From the NCBI GenBank assembly GCA_017938645.1, contig JAGBBE010000137.1, positions 1 to 16,912 on the forward strand: a DNA stretch of 16,912 nt, given 5' to 3'. Below the pieces are notes generated by a model. That model was not told the DNA's origin. It saw only the letters and a program-made list of their open reading frames with translations, and did no database searches. This DNA is from Clostridia bacterium. GTDB lineage: Bacteria > Bacillota_A > Clostridia > Christensenellales > Aristaeellaceae. Positions 6,370 through 15,167 of this stretch are shown here, piece by piece. The stretch's first letter is position 1; the number at the start of each line of letters is the position of its first letter. Both the position numbers and the translations under genes were made by a program.

Positions 6370-8241
6370 ATGAAGAAGATCCTGAGTTTCGTGCTGTGCA
6401 TCGCTATGCTGATGAGCCTGTGCGTGATTCCTGCCGCTGCGGAAGACTCTGCCGCCTACCGCACCCTGTATTCGGGAGAAATCACCTCGCTCAATTACCT
6501 GACCACTGCAACCACCAATGAGTTTGCTGTGGCTGCCAACGTGATCGATACGCTGGTTGAGTATGACAAGTATGGCCAGGTTCAGCCTTCTCTGGCTGAA
6601 AGCTGGGAGTACGACGAAGCCAACCTGACTTACACCTTCAAGCTCCGTCAGGACGCTACCTGGGTGAAGGCCGACGGTACCGTCTACGCCAACGTTACCG
6701 CTCATGACTTCGTTTCTGCTGCCAAGTACATTCTGGATGCAGCCAACGCTTCTTCCACCGCCAACATCTTCTACTCCGTTATCGCGGGCGCTGAGGCCTA
6801 TTATCTGGGCACCAGCACTCCCGAAGAGGGCGCCGAGCCCTATCCTGTGATGGATTGGGAAACCGTTGGCGTCAAGGCGCTGGATGACTACACCCTGCAG
6901 TATACCCTCGTTGAGCCCGTTCCGTACTTCCTGTCCATGCTGACTTACGTGTGCTTCATGCCTGTCAACGGCGACTTCCTGGCTGAAAAGGGCGCTGACT
7001 TCGGCGTGGCTACCAGCAACGAGAACATTCTCTACTGCGGCGCTTACGTCCTGTCCACCTTCGAGCCTCAGCAGAAGCGCGTTTACACCAAGAACGCTGC
7101 CAACTGGGACGCTGAGAATGTTTTCATCACCACCATTGAGCAGACCTACAACAAGGAAGCCGGCACCATCGCTCCTGAGCTGTTCCGCCGCGGCGAGATC
7201 GACGATGCCAGCATCAGCAGCACCATCGCTGCCGAGTGGCTGTCTTCTCCTGAAACCGCCGATCTGATTCGTCCCGTGCGTCAGAGCGGCTTCTACACCT
7301 ACTTCTTTGCTTTCAACTTCGATCCTCAGTTTGATGCAGAGTACGAGCCTGAAAATTGGAAGATCGTTGTGAACAACGAGAACTTCCGCAAGTCCATCTA
7401 CGCTGGTCTTGATCGCGTGAAGGCCATGCTGATCAACGAGCCTGACAATCCCGAGTCTCTGATCTTCAACACCGTCACCCCTCCGGAATTCGTTTCCATC
7501 AACGGCGTTGACTACACCGAGATGGGTGCTCTGGCCGACATCACTGCGCTTGGCGTTGATACCTTCAACGAGGAGCAGGCTCTGGCTTACAAGGAAGCTG
7601 CTGTTGCTGAGCTGACCGCTGCCGGCGCTACCTTCCCCGTCAAGGTTCTCATGCCCTACAATCCCAGCTCTACCAGCTGGGCTGAGGAATGTGTTGTGAT
7701 CGAGCAGCAGCTGGAAGGCCTGTTCGGCGCCGACTACATCGACATCATCGTCGAGGCTGGTCCGTCCTCCGGCTTCCTCAAGGAAGTGCGCCGCGCCGGC
7801 AAGTATGCTCTGCACCGCTGCAACTGGGGCCCCGACTACGCCGATCCCAACACCTACACCGATCCCTTCTACAACGGCACTTACAACTGGCCCGAGCTGG
7901 CGACTGAGTACAACGATGAGAACGGCAACAGCATCTACTACAACATGGTCGACGCTGCCCGTGAGCTCACCGGTGACCTCACCACCCGTTATGAAGCATA
8001 CACCGAGGCCGAAGCATTCCTGATTGAAAAGGCCATGATCATTCCTTATGGCTACACCTCCGGCGGCTACACCGCCTCCCGTCTCAATCCCTTCGAATCC
8101 CAGTTTGCTCCCTTTGGCATTTCCAACGAGCGCTACAAGGGCCAGCAGCTGCTGGATGCTCCCATGAGCACCGACCAGTACTTCGAGGCTTATGACGCCT
8201 GGCTGGAAGCCCGCGCTGCGCTGGCTGAGGCTGCCGAATAA
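6370..8241 (+). CDS. oppA: Oligopeptide ABC transporter substrate-binding protein (SBP family 5)
   Basis: A 623-residue extracytoplasmic receptor that would bind peptides and deliver them to the OppBC channel. Residues 1-24 are a classic signal peptide (MKK, hydrophobic core, ending PAAA before EDS). The mature protein shows family-5 features: GEITSLNYLTTATTNEF (36-52), QVQPSLAESWEYDEANLTYT (71-90) with LRQDATWVKADG, and EYNDENGNSIYYNMVDAAR near the C-terminus. The Cys at 18 is preceded by M-S-L, a poor lipobox, so the protein appears to be secreted rather than a standard lipoprotein. AAGGAGG lies seven bases before the ATG. Codon choice is strongly biased (mostly AAG, AAC, CTG, GGC) compared with its neighbours, suggesting high expression. 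It is the first gene of the opp operon; a strong stem-loop follows it. Ligand is unknown: oligopeptide or muropeptide. Confidence 0.92.
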   Translation: MKKILSFVLCIAMLMSLCVIPAAAEDSAAYRTLYSGEITSLNYLTTATTNEFAVAANVIDTLVEYDKYGQVQPSLAESWEYDEANLTYTFKLRQDATWVKADGTVYANVTAHDFVSAAKYILDAANASSTANIFYSVIAGAEAYYLGTSTPEEGAEPYPVMDWETVGVKALDDYTLQYTLVEPVPYFLSMLTYVCFMPVNGDFLAEKGADFGVATSNENILYCGAYVLSTFEPQQKRVYTKNAANWDAENVFITTIEQTYNKEAGTIAPELFRRGEIDDASISSTIAAEWLSSPETADLIRPVRQSGFYTYFFAFNFDPQFDAEYEPENWKIVVNNENFRKSIYAGLDRVKAMLINEPDNPESLIFNTVTPPEFVSINGVDYTEMGALADITALGVDTFNEEQALAYKEAAVAELTAAGATFPVKVLMPYNPSSTSWAEECVVIEQQLEGLFGADYIDIIVEAGPSSGFLKEVRRAGKYALHRCNWGPDYADPNTYTDPFYNGTYNWPELATEYNDENGNSIYYNMVDAARELTGDLTTRYEAYTEAEAFLIEKAMIIPYGYTSGGYTASRLNPFESQFAPFGISNERYKGQQLLDAPMSTDQYFEAYDAWLEARAALAEAAE

Positions 8242-8276
8242 ATCCGCAGACGGAAAATCAATAACTGGCTTTACCC

Positions 8277-8306
8277 GCCCGGACGGCGCAAATGCGTCGT
8301 CCGGGC
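8277..8306 (+). repeat. Strong intercistronic stem-loop between oppA and oppB
   Basis: The 14-base arms GCCCGGACGGCGCA (8277-8290) and TGCGTCGTCCGGGC (8293-8306) pair completely with one G-T wobble. Only a weak T-run (ccttgttt) follows, so it is more likely a leaky terminator or a 3'-end stabiliser for oppA mRNA than a full stop. This arrangement commonly allows more binding protein than permease to be made. Confidence 0.7.
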
Positions 8307-8348
8307 TGTCGCCTTGTTTGGCATCTGCTGCAAAGGTTGTGTACAATC

Positions 8349-9290
8349 ATGCTGAAGTATTCTCTGAAGCGTCTTGCATCGTCTTTGATTACGCTTCTGA
8401 TCATTATTACCGTGGTATTTGTGCTTCTTCGTCAAATGCCGATTGAAGGTTATTTCGATAACTTCGAAAAGGCCGATCAGGCCACCATTCAGGCGAAGCT
8501 CAATCAGCTTGGTCTGAACGATCCCATTCCTGTACAGCTGTGGAATTTTGTCAAAAATATCTTCCATGGCGATCTTGGTACGTCTGCACGCTATAGTGTG
8601 GGTGCGCCGATTACTGATATCATCGCAAAGAAAGCGCCTGTCTCCATCAAATTGGGCGTTATGTCCATGGCGTTGTCATTGATGATGGGTATTCCGCTGG
8701 GCACCGCAATGGCGCGCAGCAAAGGCAAGTTCTGGGATAAATTCGGCACTGTGTATATCGTATTTATCAACGCTGTACCTGCTGCTGTGTATTATATTTT
8801 TATTCAAATGTATGGCACGAGCGCGCTGAAGATCTCCATGCTGTTTGATGAGGCGAGACTGGTCACCTGGATCCTGCCTGTATTTTCCATGTCTTTGGGC
8901 AGCACGGCTTCCTACGCCATGTGGCTGCGCCGCTACATGGTGGACGAAATGAACAAGGACTATGTTCGCCTTGCCCGAGCTAAGGGTGTTGACAGCAAGA
9001 AGATCATGATGAAACATGTGTTCCGCAATGCATTTGTTCCTATGATCCAGTACATTCCGACGTCGCTGCTTTATACCATCAGCGGTTCTATTTACATTGA
9101 ATCCCTGTATTCCATCCCCGGCATGGGCGGATTGCTTGTCGACGTCATCGGCCGTCAGGACAATCCTATGGTGCAGGCCATTGTTATGATCTACAGCTGC
9201 ATCGGTATTGTGGGTCTGCTTCTGGGCGATTTGCTCATGGGCGTCATTGACCCGCGAATCAGCTTTGTCAAGAAGGAGGGCGCCCGCTGA
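8349..9290 (+). CDS. oppB: Oligopeptide ABC transporter permease, OppB type
   Basis: A 314-residue membrane permease, half of the peptide channel. It starts MLKYSLKRLASSLITLLIII, the usual single N-terminal helix (about 9-27), then an extracytoplasmic segment ending GDLGTSARYSVGAPITDII. The BPD_transp_1 domain follows, with five further likely helices. The EAA loop that contacts the ATPases is intact: DYVRLARAKGVDSKKIMMKH (204-223) and RNAF. SIPGMGGLLVDVI and the ending DPRISF are family-typical. The ATG at 8349 is chosen because it begins the first helix; an upstream in-frame ATG at 8292 lies inside the stem-loop. Its ribosome binding site is weak (AAAGG about 13 bases upstream), unlike its neighbours. 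The stop overlaps the oppC start by one base (TGATG), indicating translational coupling. Confidence 0.93.
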   Translation: MLKYSLKRLASSLITLLIIITVVFVLLRQMPIEGYFDNFEKADQATIQAKLNQLGLNDPIPVQLWNFVKNIFHGDLGTSARYSVGAPITDIIAKKAPVSIKLGVMSMALSLMMGIPLGTAMARSKGKFWDKFGTVYIVFINAVPAAVYYIFIQMYGTSALKISMLFDEARLVTWILPVFSMSLGSTASYAMWLRRYMVDEMNKDYVRLARAKGVDSKKIMMKHVFRNAFVPMIQYIPTSLLYTISGSIYIESLYSIPGMGGLLVDVIGRQDNPMVQAIVMIYSCIGIVGLLLGDLLMGVIDPRISFVKKEGAR

Positions 9291-10711
9291 TGTTCAGTAT
9301 CAAAGATACCAAAAGTCAGAAGCTTGAAAAGGCCCTTTCTGAACAGATGAAGCAGGAGCTTGAACAGCCTGTCGTGAACGAAGACGAGCTGTTTGTGCTG
9401 GCGGATTATGATGAACTCGCCGGTGAAAAAGGCGGATACTCCAATTATTCCTACTGGCGCAGCACTCTGCAGGTATTCCTGAAGAACAAGGTTGCTGTAT
9501 TCCTGCTGTTTGTGCTTGCGGGACTGCTTCTGTTTACGTTCCTTCAGCCGTACCTGCCCGGACAGTACCCGGCCAATCTGATCAACAACAATCCTCAGAC
9601 CGGAAAGCAGCTTGCCAACATCGCGCCCAGCTTTACCACGGTTCTGATTGAGGTGCCTCAGGGTACGGAGCTGAACGCCTCGTCTGTTAAGAACAGCGAA
9701 GGCTGGTATGCTGTGGACAATGTGCTGCAGAGCATCAAGGCCCGTCAGAACTTTACGGTTGTGGAATATGGCCAAGACTGGTGCAAGGTTGAATTCAAAG
9801 GAAAAACAGGCTATGTCAAGAACAACTTCCAGACCAAACTGAAACTGCCGGATGATCCCGCTGCTGTTCCCTACGAGAGCCGATCCAATTTCGCATTGAG
9901 CCTTTTTATGCAGCCGATGGACTACACAAACAATGGTACTTCGCTGTATGTTGAGGCTGGATACATTGAACTGTCGGACGACGGAACTGCGGTGACAGTT
10001 CAGCATGCGCCGCTTCGCATTCTGCCTTCTGAGCAGGCATTCTGGTTTGGCACCAACAACATCGGACAGGATCTCTGGGCCCGCGTCTGGAGCGGTACCC
10101 GAACCAGCCTGATGATCGGTTTTATCGTTGCTTTCTTTGAGACAATGATCGGCATTCTGGTAGGCGTCCTGTGGGGCTATGTGAGAAAGCTTGACAGGAT
10201 CCTGACCGAAGTCTATAACGTGATCGACAACATTCCCAATACGATCATTCTGATCCTGATTTCCTACATCATGAAGCCGGGTCTCAAAACGCTAATCTTT
10301 GCGATGTGCCTGACCGGATGGCTTGGTATGGCGCGCTTCATCCGAAATCAGATCGTCATTATCCGTGACCGCGACTACAACCTCGCTTCCCGCTGCCTTG
10401 GTACCGGTACCAGCAGGATTATTCTGAAGAACCTGCTTCCGTATCTGGTGTCGGTGATTACGCTGCGTATGGCGCTGTCCATCCCGGGCGCAATCGGCAG
10501 TGAGGTGTTTATCACCTACATCGGTCTGGGGCTGCCGGTCGATCTGCCGTCGCTGGGCAACCTGATCAACGAGGGCCGCAAACTGATCACCTCGGCTGCA
10601 CTTCGTTATCAGCTGATCTTCCCGGCCATCGTGCTTTCGATTGTCACAATTTCGTTCTACATCATCGGCAACGCCTTTGCGGACGCAGCCGATCCCAAGA
10701 ATCATCTGTAA
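9290..10711 (+). CDS. oppC: Oligopeptide ABC transporter permease, OppC type, with large SH3b-like extracellular insertion
   Basis: A 473-residue permease, against roughly 280-350 for typical OppC. A cytoplasmic N-terminal extension (1-60) precedes the first helix (about 69-86). An extracytoplasmic segment of about 160 residues (87-248) follows, then the normal OppC core: FWFGTNNIGQDLWARVWSGT (251-270), further helices, and the EAA loop RDYNLASRCLGTGTSRIILK (361-380). Inside the insertion, residues about 146-182 resemble a bacterial SH3 domain: QSIKARQNFTVVEY, then WCKVEFKGKTGYVKNNF (164-180), the usual W-x-KV...GKTGYV pattern. SH3b domains often bind cell-wall peptides in other proteins; that role here is inferred. 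The start overlaps the oppB stop, with AAGGAGG upstream. AAGGAGGG of oppD follows the stop directly. Permease identity is secure; the SH3 call is from motif only. Confidence 0.92.
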   Translation: MFSIKDTKSQKLEKALSEQMKQELEQPVVNEDELFVLADYDELAGEKGGYSNYSYWRSTLQVFLKNKVAVFLLFVLAGLLLFTFLQPYLPGQYPANLINNNPQTGKQLANIAPSFTTVLIEVPQGTELNASSVKNSEGWYAVDNVLQSIKARQNFTVVEYGQDWCKVEFKGKTGYVKNNFQTKLKLPDDPAAVPYESRSNFALSLFMQPMDYTNNGTSLYVEAGYIELSDDGTAVTVQHAPLRILPSEQAFWFGTNNIGQDLWARVWSGTRTSLMIGFIVAFFETMIGILVGVLWGYVRKLDRILTEVYNVIDNIPNTIILILISYIMKPGLKTLIFAMCLTGWLGMARFIRNQIVIIRDRDYNLASRCLGTGTSRIILKNLLPYLVSVITLRMALSIPGAIGSEVFITYIGLGLPVDLPSLGNLINEGRKLITSAALRYQLIFPAIVLSIVTISFYIIGNAFADAADPKNHL

Positions 10712-10727
10712 AGGAGGGTGAATCAAC

Positions 10728-11771
10728 ATGGAAAGAGAAGCGATTTTGTCTGTACGCAATCTGAATGTGAAGTTCAACCTCCGTGGCCGCAAGCTGCATG
10801 CTATCCGTGGCGTCTCTCTCGACTTGTATAAAGGCGAGAGCCTTGCTATCGTGGGTGAGAGCGGATCCGGCAAATCTGTATTTGTGAAGACTTTCATGGG
10901 TTTGCTGGATGCAAACGGCTGGATTGACAGCGGTGAGATTTTTTACAATGGCGACGATCTGGTTCAGTACAAAACGGAAAAACAGTGGCTGAAGGTACGC
11001 GGACGTGAAATTGCCATGGTTCTTCAGGACCCCATGACAAGTCTCAATCCGCTTAAAACCATCGGCGCGCAGATTATGGAGGCCATCGAACTTCATCAGA
11101 ACCTGCACGGCGAGCAGGCGCGCAAAGAGATGCTTTCGATTCTGGCGGACGTTGGCATCCCGGAACCGGAACGCCGATCGAAGCAGTATCCTCATGAGTT
11201 TTCCGGCGGCATGAGACAGCGCGTGGTCATTGCCATTGCTGTGGCATGCAGGCCGAAGATTCTGATCTGCGATGAGCCTACAACGGCGCTGGACGTAACG
11301 ATTCAGGCTCAGATCCTCGGCCTGATCAAATCGCTGAAGGAAAAATACGAGCTTACCACAGTATACATCACCCATGACCTTGGCGTTGTCGCCAACGTGT
11401 CTGACCGAATTGCCGTGATGTATGCCGGGGATATCGTTGAAGTGGGACTGTGCGAAGAGGTCTTCTACGATCCCAAGCATCCCTATACATGGGCGCTGCT
11501 TTCTTCGCTTCCGCAGCTTGGCATTAAGGGCGAGCCGCTGTATTCCATCCATGGAACACCGCCGAATCTCTTTTCTGAGATCAAGGGCGACGCCTTTGCC
11601 CCCCGTAATCCCATGGCCCTCAAGATCGACTTTGAGAAACGTCCTCCATACTTTGAAGTCAGTCCGACCCACAAGGCGCGTACCTGGCTGCTGGATCCCC
11701 GTGCTCCCCGAATTGATCCGCCGGAGGCAGTTTACAAGCTTGCAAGGGAAGGAGTGAGGGGTTATGACTAA
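10728..11771 (+). CDS. oppD: Oligopeptide ABC transporter ATP-binding protein, OppD type
   Basis: A 347-residue ATPase that, paired with OppF, would power peptide import at the inner face of the membrane. All ABC motifs are present: Walker A GESGSGKS (43-50), Q-loop [11 protein letters not shown] (98-108), signature FSGGMRQR (158-165), Walker B ILICDEP (178-184) and the H-loop His at 216 (THDLGV). The C-terminal oligopeptide/dipeptide extension is present ([14 protein letters not shown], then [19 protein letters not shown]). However, the Cys of the usual GCxFxPRC...C...C motif are replaced ([22 protein letters not shown]), so this protein should not bind the Fe-S cluster reported in some OppD proteins. 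The ATG at 10728 is preceded by AAGGAGGG. The stop lies inside oppF, an 8-base overlap. Confidence 0.93.
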   Translation: MEREAILSVRNLNVKFNLRGRKLHAIRGVSLDLYKGESLAIVGESGSGKSVFVKTFMGLLDANGWIDSGEIFYNGDDLVQYKTEKQWLKVRGREIAMVLQDPMTSLNPLKTIGAQIMEAIELHQNLHGEQARKEMLSILADVGIPEPERRSKQYPHEFSGGMRQRVVIAIAVACRPKILICDEPTTALDVTIQAQILGLIKSLKEKYELTTVYITHDLGVVANVSDRIAVMYAGDIVEVGLCEEVFYDPKHPYTWALLSSLPQLGIKGEPLYSIHGTPPNLFSEIKGDAFAPRNPMALKIDFEKRPPYFEVSPTHKARTWLLDPRAPRIDPPEAVYKLAREGVRGYD

Positions 11772-12702
11772 CAGAGAAGTGCTTCTTTCTGTCAAGAATC
11801 TGGATGTATGCTTCGGTAAGCGCAAGAATCAGTTCAAGGCGGTTGACAACGTCAGCTTTGACATCTACAAGGGCGAAACCTTTGGACTGGTAGGCGAGTC
11901 CGGATCGGGCAAGACCACTATCGGACGCTCCATCATCCGTATCAATCCGACGGCAGCAGGTGAGATTTATTTCAAGGGCGAAAAGATCAACGGCAAGATT
12001 TCCAAAGAGCTTGACCGTCGCGTAACCCGTCAGATCCAGATGATTTTTCAGGACCCCATGGCTTCGCTTAATGAACGTGCCAAGGTGGATTACATCGTAT
12101 CCGAGGGCCTGTATAACGGCGAAAGACTTCCCGAAGAGGAACGCAAGCGCCGGGTAGAGAAAACATTGCTTGAAGTCGGTCTGCTTCCGGAGTTTGCCAG
12201 CCGTTTCCCGCACGAGTTTTCCGGCGGTCAGAGACAACGCATCGGTGTAGCGCGTGCGCTGATTATGCAGCCCGAGTTCATCATTGCCGACGAGCCGATT
12301 TCTGCGCTTGACGTTTCCATCCGCGCACAGGTACTTAATTTGCTGAGAAGATTACAGAACGAGCGTGATCTGACATATCTGTTTATCTCACATGATCTGT
12401 CTGTGATGCGTTTTATCTGCGATCGAATTGCTGTTATCCACAAGGGTGTTCTGGTTGAACTGGCAGAGACGGAAAAGCTTTTTGCACATCCGCTGCATCC
12501 GTATACCCGTGCGCTTTTGTCGGCTATTCCGCTGCCTGATCCGTTGCGTGAAAAGAACAAGAAGCTTGAAGTCTATGATCCTTTACAGCACGATTATTCC
12601 ACCCAGAAACCCAATTGGGTTGAAATCGAAGAAGGACATATGGTGTGGGGCAACGAAAAAGAAATACAGAATTATCGTGAGATGATTCAATCGAAGGGAT
12701 AA
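11764..12702 (+). CDS. oppF: Oligopeptide ABC transporter ATP-binding protein, OppF type
   Basis: A 312-residue ATPase, the second motor of the importer. Motifs in order: Walker A GESGSGKT (44-51), Q-loop [13 protein letters not shown] (93-105), signature FSGGQRQR (152-159), Walker B FIIADEP (172-178), D-loop SALDVS, and H-loop ISHDLSVM with His 210. The C-terminal extension [19 protein letters not shown] is typical of OppF, and the tail is short without an Fe-S motif, as usual for OppF. The start at 11764 overlaps the end of oppD by 8 bases, with AAGGAG a few bases upstream, so the two ATPases are probably made in equal amounts. A terminator follows directly, ending the operon. Confidence 0.94.
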   Translation: MTNREVLLSVKNLDVCFGKRKNQFKAVDNVSFDIYKGETFGLVGESGSGKTTIGRSIIRINPTAAGEIYFKGEKINGKISKELDRRVTRQIQMIFQDPMASLNERAKVDYIVSEGLYNGERLPEEERKRRVEKTLLEVGLLPEFASRFPHEFSGGQRQRIGVARALIMQPEFIIADEPISALDVSIRAQVLNLLRRLQNERDLTYLFISHDLSVMRFICDRIAVIHKGVLVELAETEKLFAHPLHPYTRALLSAIPLPDPLREKNKKLEVYDPLQHDYSTQKPNWVEIEEGHMVWGNEKEIQNYREMIQSKG

Positions 12703-12705
12703 TCC

Positions 12706-12734
12706 AAAAGGCTGCCGGTTTCCGGCAGCTTTTT
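12706..12734 (+). terminator. Rho-independent terminator after oppF
   Basis: GCTGCCGG (12711-12718) and CCGGCAGC (12722-12729) form a perfect eight-pair stem with a TTT loop, followed by five T. It begins a few bases after the oppF stop. The next gene starts 30 bases beyond with no clear promoter, so some read-through is likely. Confidence 0.85.
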
Positions 12735-12763
12735 CAAACAATACGCAGGCAGGAGGATATACT

Positions 12764-13702
12764 ATGCGCTTTGGTCATCAGTTGAAAAAAGGGGATACTA
12801 TCGGATTGATCGGCCCTTCCGGTTCCATTCGTACGGCAGGAAGTCTTGAAAAGTCGGTGGAGATGATTGAACAGCTTGGTTTTCGGGTCAAACTCGGCGA
12901 AAGCTGCGGAAAGGTGTATGGCTATCTCTCTGGAACCGATGAAGTGCGTGCACGTGACGTCAATGCCATGTTCCGTGACGATGAGGTGGACGCTATCATC
13001 TGCGTCAAGGGCGGCTACGGCACGATGCGGATGCTTGATCAGCTTGATTATGAAGCAGTAGCGGCCAATCCCAAGATTTTTCTGGGATACAGCGATATTA
13101 CCGCCATGCACATTGCCTACCTTGAAAAAGCGGGACTGGTGAGTTTTCATGGCCCGATGCCTGCTTCCTGCTGGGTGGATGGACTGGATGAGATCACAAT
13201 GTCCTCTATGCTTGATATGTTAATGGAAGTACGTCCTGAGCGCATACTTCAGAATCCGGAAGGTCATCCGTTTGTTACGGTGAATCCCGGCGTATGTGAA
13301 GGCATGTTTGTCGGCGGCAATCTTTCACTGATTGACGGCCTGATTGGCACGCCTTACGAGCTTGATACCAAAGGACGCATTCTCTTTATCGAAGATATCG
13401 GCGAAAAAACCTATCGTCTTGATCATATGCTCACGCATCTGAGGCTTGCCGGTAAGTTTGATGACTGTGCAGGCGTTGTGCTTGGCCACTTTACGGATTG
13501 TCCCATCGAATTCCCGGAATTTGGTCTTACTATCGAAGAAGTGATTCGTGATATTGTTGCGCCTTGCGGAAAGCCTGTTTTCAGCGGTTTTACGGCTGGA
13601 CATGCTCTGCCGAATCTGACGCTGCCGCTTGGCGTAAACTGCAGGATGGATGCAGATCACGGTACCATTACAATTCTCGAATCTCCTGTAGTCGGTGCGT
13701 AA
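12764..13702 (+). CDS. LD-carboxypeptidase, peptidase family S66
   Basis: A 312-residue cytoplasmic serine peptidase. Family knowledge: S66 LD-carboxypeptidases (LdcA) remove the terminal D-Ala from murein tetrapeptides during cell-wall recycling; a related branch (MccF) cleaves microcin C. The N-terminal IGLIGPSGSIRT, ICVKGGYGTMRML (79-91), nucleophile Ser 110 in GYSDIT, Glu 210 in LFIEDIGE and His 280 in GFTAGHALPN form the expected Ser-Glu-His triad. The length is usual for the family and no signal peptide is present. AGGAGG stands seven bases before the ATG. It lies behind the opp operon across a terminator, without a visible promoter of its own, so it is probably expressed by read-through. 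This context fits processing of imported peptides. LdcA is favoured over MccF because no microcin genes are nearby. Confidence 0.9.
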   Translation: MRFGHQLKKGDTIGLIGPSGSIRTAGSLEKSVEMIEQLGFRVKLGESCGKVYGYLSGTDEVRARDVNAMFRDDEVDAIICVKGGYGTMRMLDQLDYEAVAANPKIFLGYSDITAMHIAYLEKAGLVSFHGPMPASCWVDGLDEITMSSMLDMLMEVRPERILQNPEGHPFVTVNPGVCEGMFVGGNLSLIDGLIGTPYELDTKGRILFIEDIGEKTYRLDHMLTHLRLAGKFDDCAGVVLGHFTDCPIEFPEFGLTIEEVIRDIVAPCGKPVFSGFTAGHALPNLTLPLGVNCRMDADHGTITILESPVVGA

Positions 13703-13709
13703 GCGCTGT

Positions 13710-13738
13710 TTGACGGGATGATGGTTTCGTGATATAAT
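13710..13738 (+). promoter_or_regulatory. Near-consensus promoter for the symporter-VOC-M20 cluster
   Basis: TTGACG (13710-13715), a 17-base spacer and TATAAT (13733-13738) preceded by TGA: a five-of-six -35 and a perfect extended -10. This is the strongest promoter in the window. Transcription should start near 13745, about 36 bases before the symporter ATG. Confidence 0.82.
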
Positions 13739-13780
13739 TTTCCAACCTGAAAACAACTCTCAAAATAAGGAGATTATAAG

Positions 13781-15121
13781 ATGGAAAAGCGTGAACGTTT
13801 GTCCTCGCGTCTTGGCTTTATTCTGCTGAGTGCAGGATGCGCCATTGGCTGCGGAAATGTATGGAAATTTCCGTGGATGGCCGGCCAGTATGGCGGCGGT
13901 GGCTTTGTACTGATTTATCTGTTTTGCTTGCTGCTTCTTGGCCTGCCTGTGATGGTTATGGAGTTTTCGCTGGGCCGCGCCGCACAGGCAAGTCCTGTCA
14001 AAATGTATCAGAAGCTGCAGAAGCCCGGACAAAAATGGCATATCCACGGCTACTTGGCGCTGATTGGAAACATCTGCCTGATGTCTTTCTATACGGTGGT
14101 TTCTGGCTGGCTTGTGTATTACTTTGTGAGCTTTTTTTCCGGCAAGACGGATGCGCTCGGATTTGATGTGATGATCCGCAACCCTGTGCTGAATATGGGG
14201 TACATGACGCTTGTCATTATTGCTGGCTTCGTAATCCTTTGCTTCAATCTTCAGGGCGGACTTGAGCGCATCACCAAGTATATGATGGTCGCTCTACTGG
14301 GACTGATGATTGTTCTTGCAGTAAACAGCGTTACACTGCCTGGAGCAAAGGATGGTCTGAGGTTCTATCTTCTTCCGGATTTCGGCAAGATTAGCCCCAG
14401 CGTGATTGTCGGCGCAATGAATCAGGCATTCTTTACTCTGAGCCTGGGCATTGGTTCCATGGCGATCTTTGGTAGCTACATCGGAAAAGATCGTGCGCTG
14501 ATGGGTGAATCAGTAAACGTGATTCTTCTGGACAGTTTCGTTGCCATTACCGCTGGCCTGATTATCTTCCCGGCCTGTTTTACCTACGGCGTCAATGTCA
14601 ATTCCGGTCCCTCGCTGCTGTTTGATACGATGGTTACTGTGTTCAAAAACATGAATGGCGGACGACTGTGGGGAACGGTATTCTTCCTGTTCATGGTATT
14701 TGCGGCCATGTCCACGATCCTTGCGGTGTTTGAGAACATTCTTGCGTGTGTGCGCGAAATGACCGGCTGGAGCCGTCCCAAGGGAAGCATTGTGTGCGGA
14801 ATCGGTCTCTTTATCACCTCCACTACATCGGCGCTTGGCTACAGCGTTCTCAAGTTCCAGCCCTTTGCAGAAGGCTCCGCCTGGTTTGATGTGTGGGACT
14901 TCCTTGTCAATGTCAATCTTCTTCCGATTGGCTCGCTGATGTTCGCGGTCTTCTGCTGCAGCAAGCGCTACGGCTGGGGTTGGGACAAGTTTATGGCTGA
15001 AGCCAATACCGGCAAGGGCCTGAAGGTGCAGCAGTGGATGAAGCCGGTGTTCTGCTATTTCGTTCCGACAGCTATTATTGTGCTGTATGTGATTGGCCTG
15101 ATCAACTTCCCGTGGCGATAA
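13781..15121 (+). CDS. Sodium-dependent amino-acid symporter, NSS (SLC6) family
   Basis: A 446-residue integral membrane protein of the neurotransmitter:sodium symporter family (LeuT, MhsT, TnaT), which imports amino acids with Na+. The N-terminal hallmark is clear: SSRLGFILLSAGCAIGCGNVWKFPW (8-32, helix 1 with its unwound Gly-rich centre and the sodium-binding Asn 26), followed by YGGGGFVLIY. EFSLGRAAQ, LQGGLERITKYMM and NQAFFTLSLGIGSMAIFGSY (helix 6 region) also match. About 11 helices are expected, and the C-terminus is short, as in MhsT/TnaT-type bacterial members. AAGGAG lies eight bases before the ATG, and a very good promoter precedes it. Helix 7 carries LLDSFVAI, as in MhsT-like proteins, which suggests a hydrophobic or aromatic amino acid, but the substrate cannot be read from sequence. 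Confidence 0.92.
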   Translation: MEKRERLSSRLGFILLSAGCAIGCGNVWKFPWMAGQYGGGGFVLIYLFCLLLLGLPVMVMEFSLGRAAQASPVKMYQKLQKPGQKWHIHGYLALIGNICLMSFYTVVSGWLVYYFVSFFSGKTDALGFDVMIRNPVLNMGYMTLVIIAGFVILCFNLQGGLERITKYMMVALLGLMIVLAVNSVTLPGAKDGLRFYLLPDFGKISPSVIVGAMNQAFFTLSLGIGSMAIFGSYIGKDRALMGESVNVILLDSFVAITAGLIIFPACFTYGVNVNSGPSLLFDTMVTVFKNMNGGRLWGTVFFLFMVFAAMSTILAVFENILACVREMTGWSRPKGSIVCGIGLFITSTTSALGYSVLKFQPFAEGSAWFDVWDFLVNVNLLPIGSLMFAVFCCSKRYGWGWDKFMAEANTGKGLKVQQWMKPVFCYFVPTAIIVLYVIGLINFPWR

Positions 15122-15167
15122 ACAGGTGAATGCGCATGGACGATGCTGAAAGCCGGAGGATGAGGGC

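Noticed and set aside
6340..8346. 668-codon open frame on the minus strand opposite oppA
   Set aside because: It mirrors the strongly biased codons of oppA, encodes a low-complexity Val/Gly-rich product and has no start signal. oppA has a signal peptide and family motifs.
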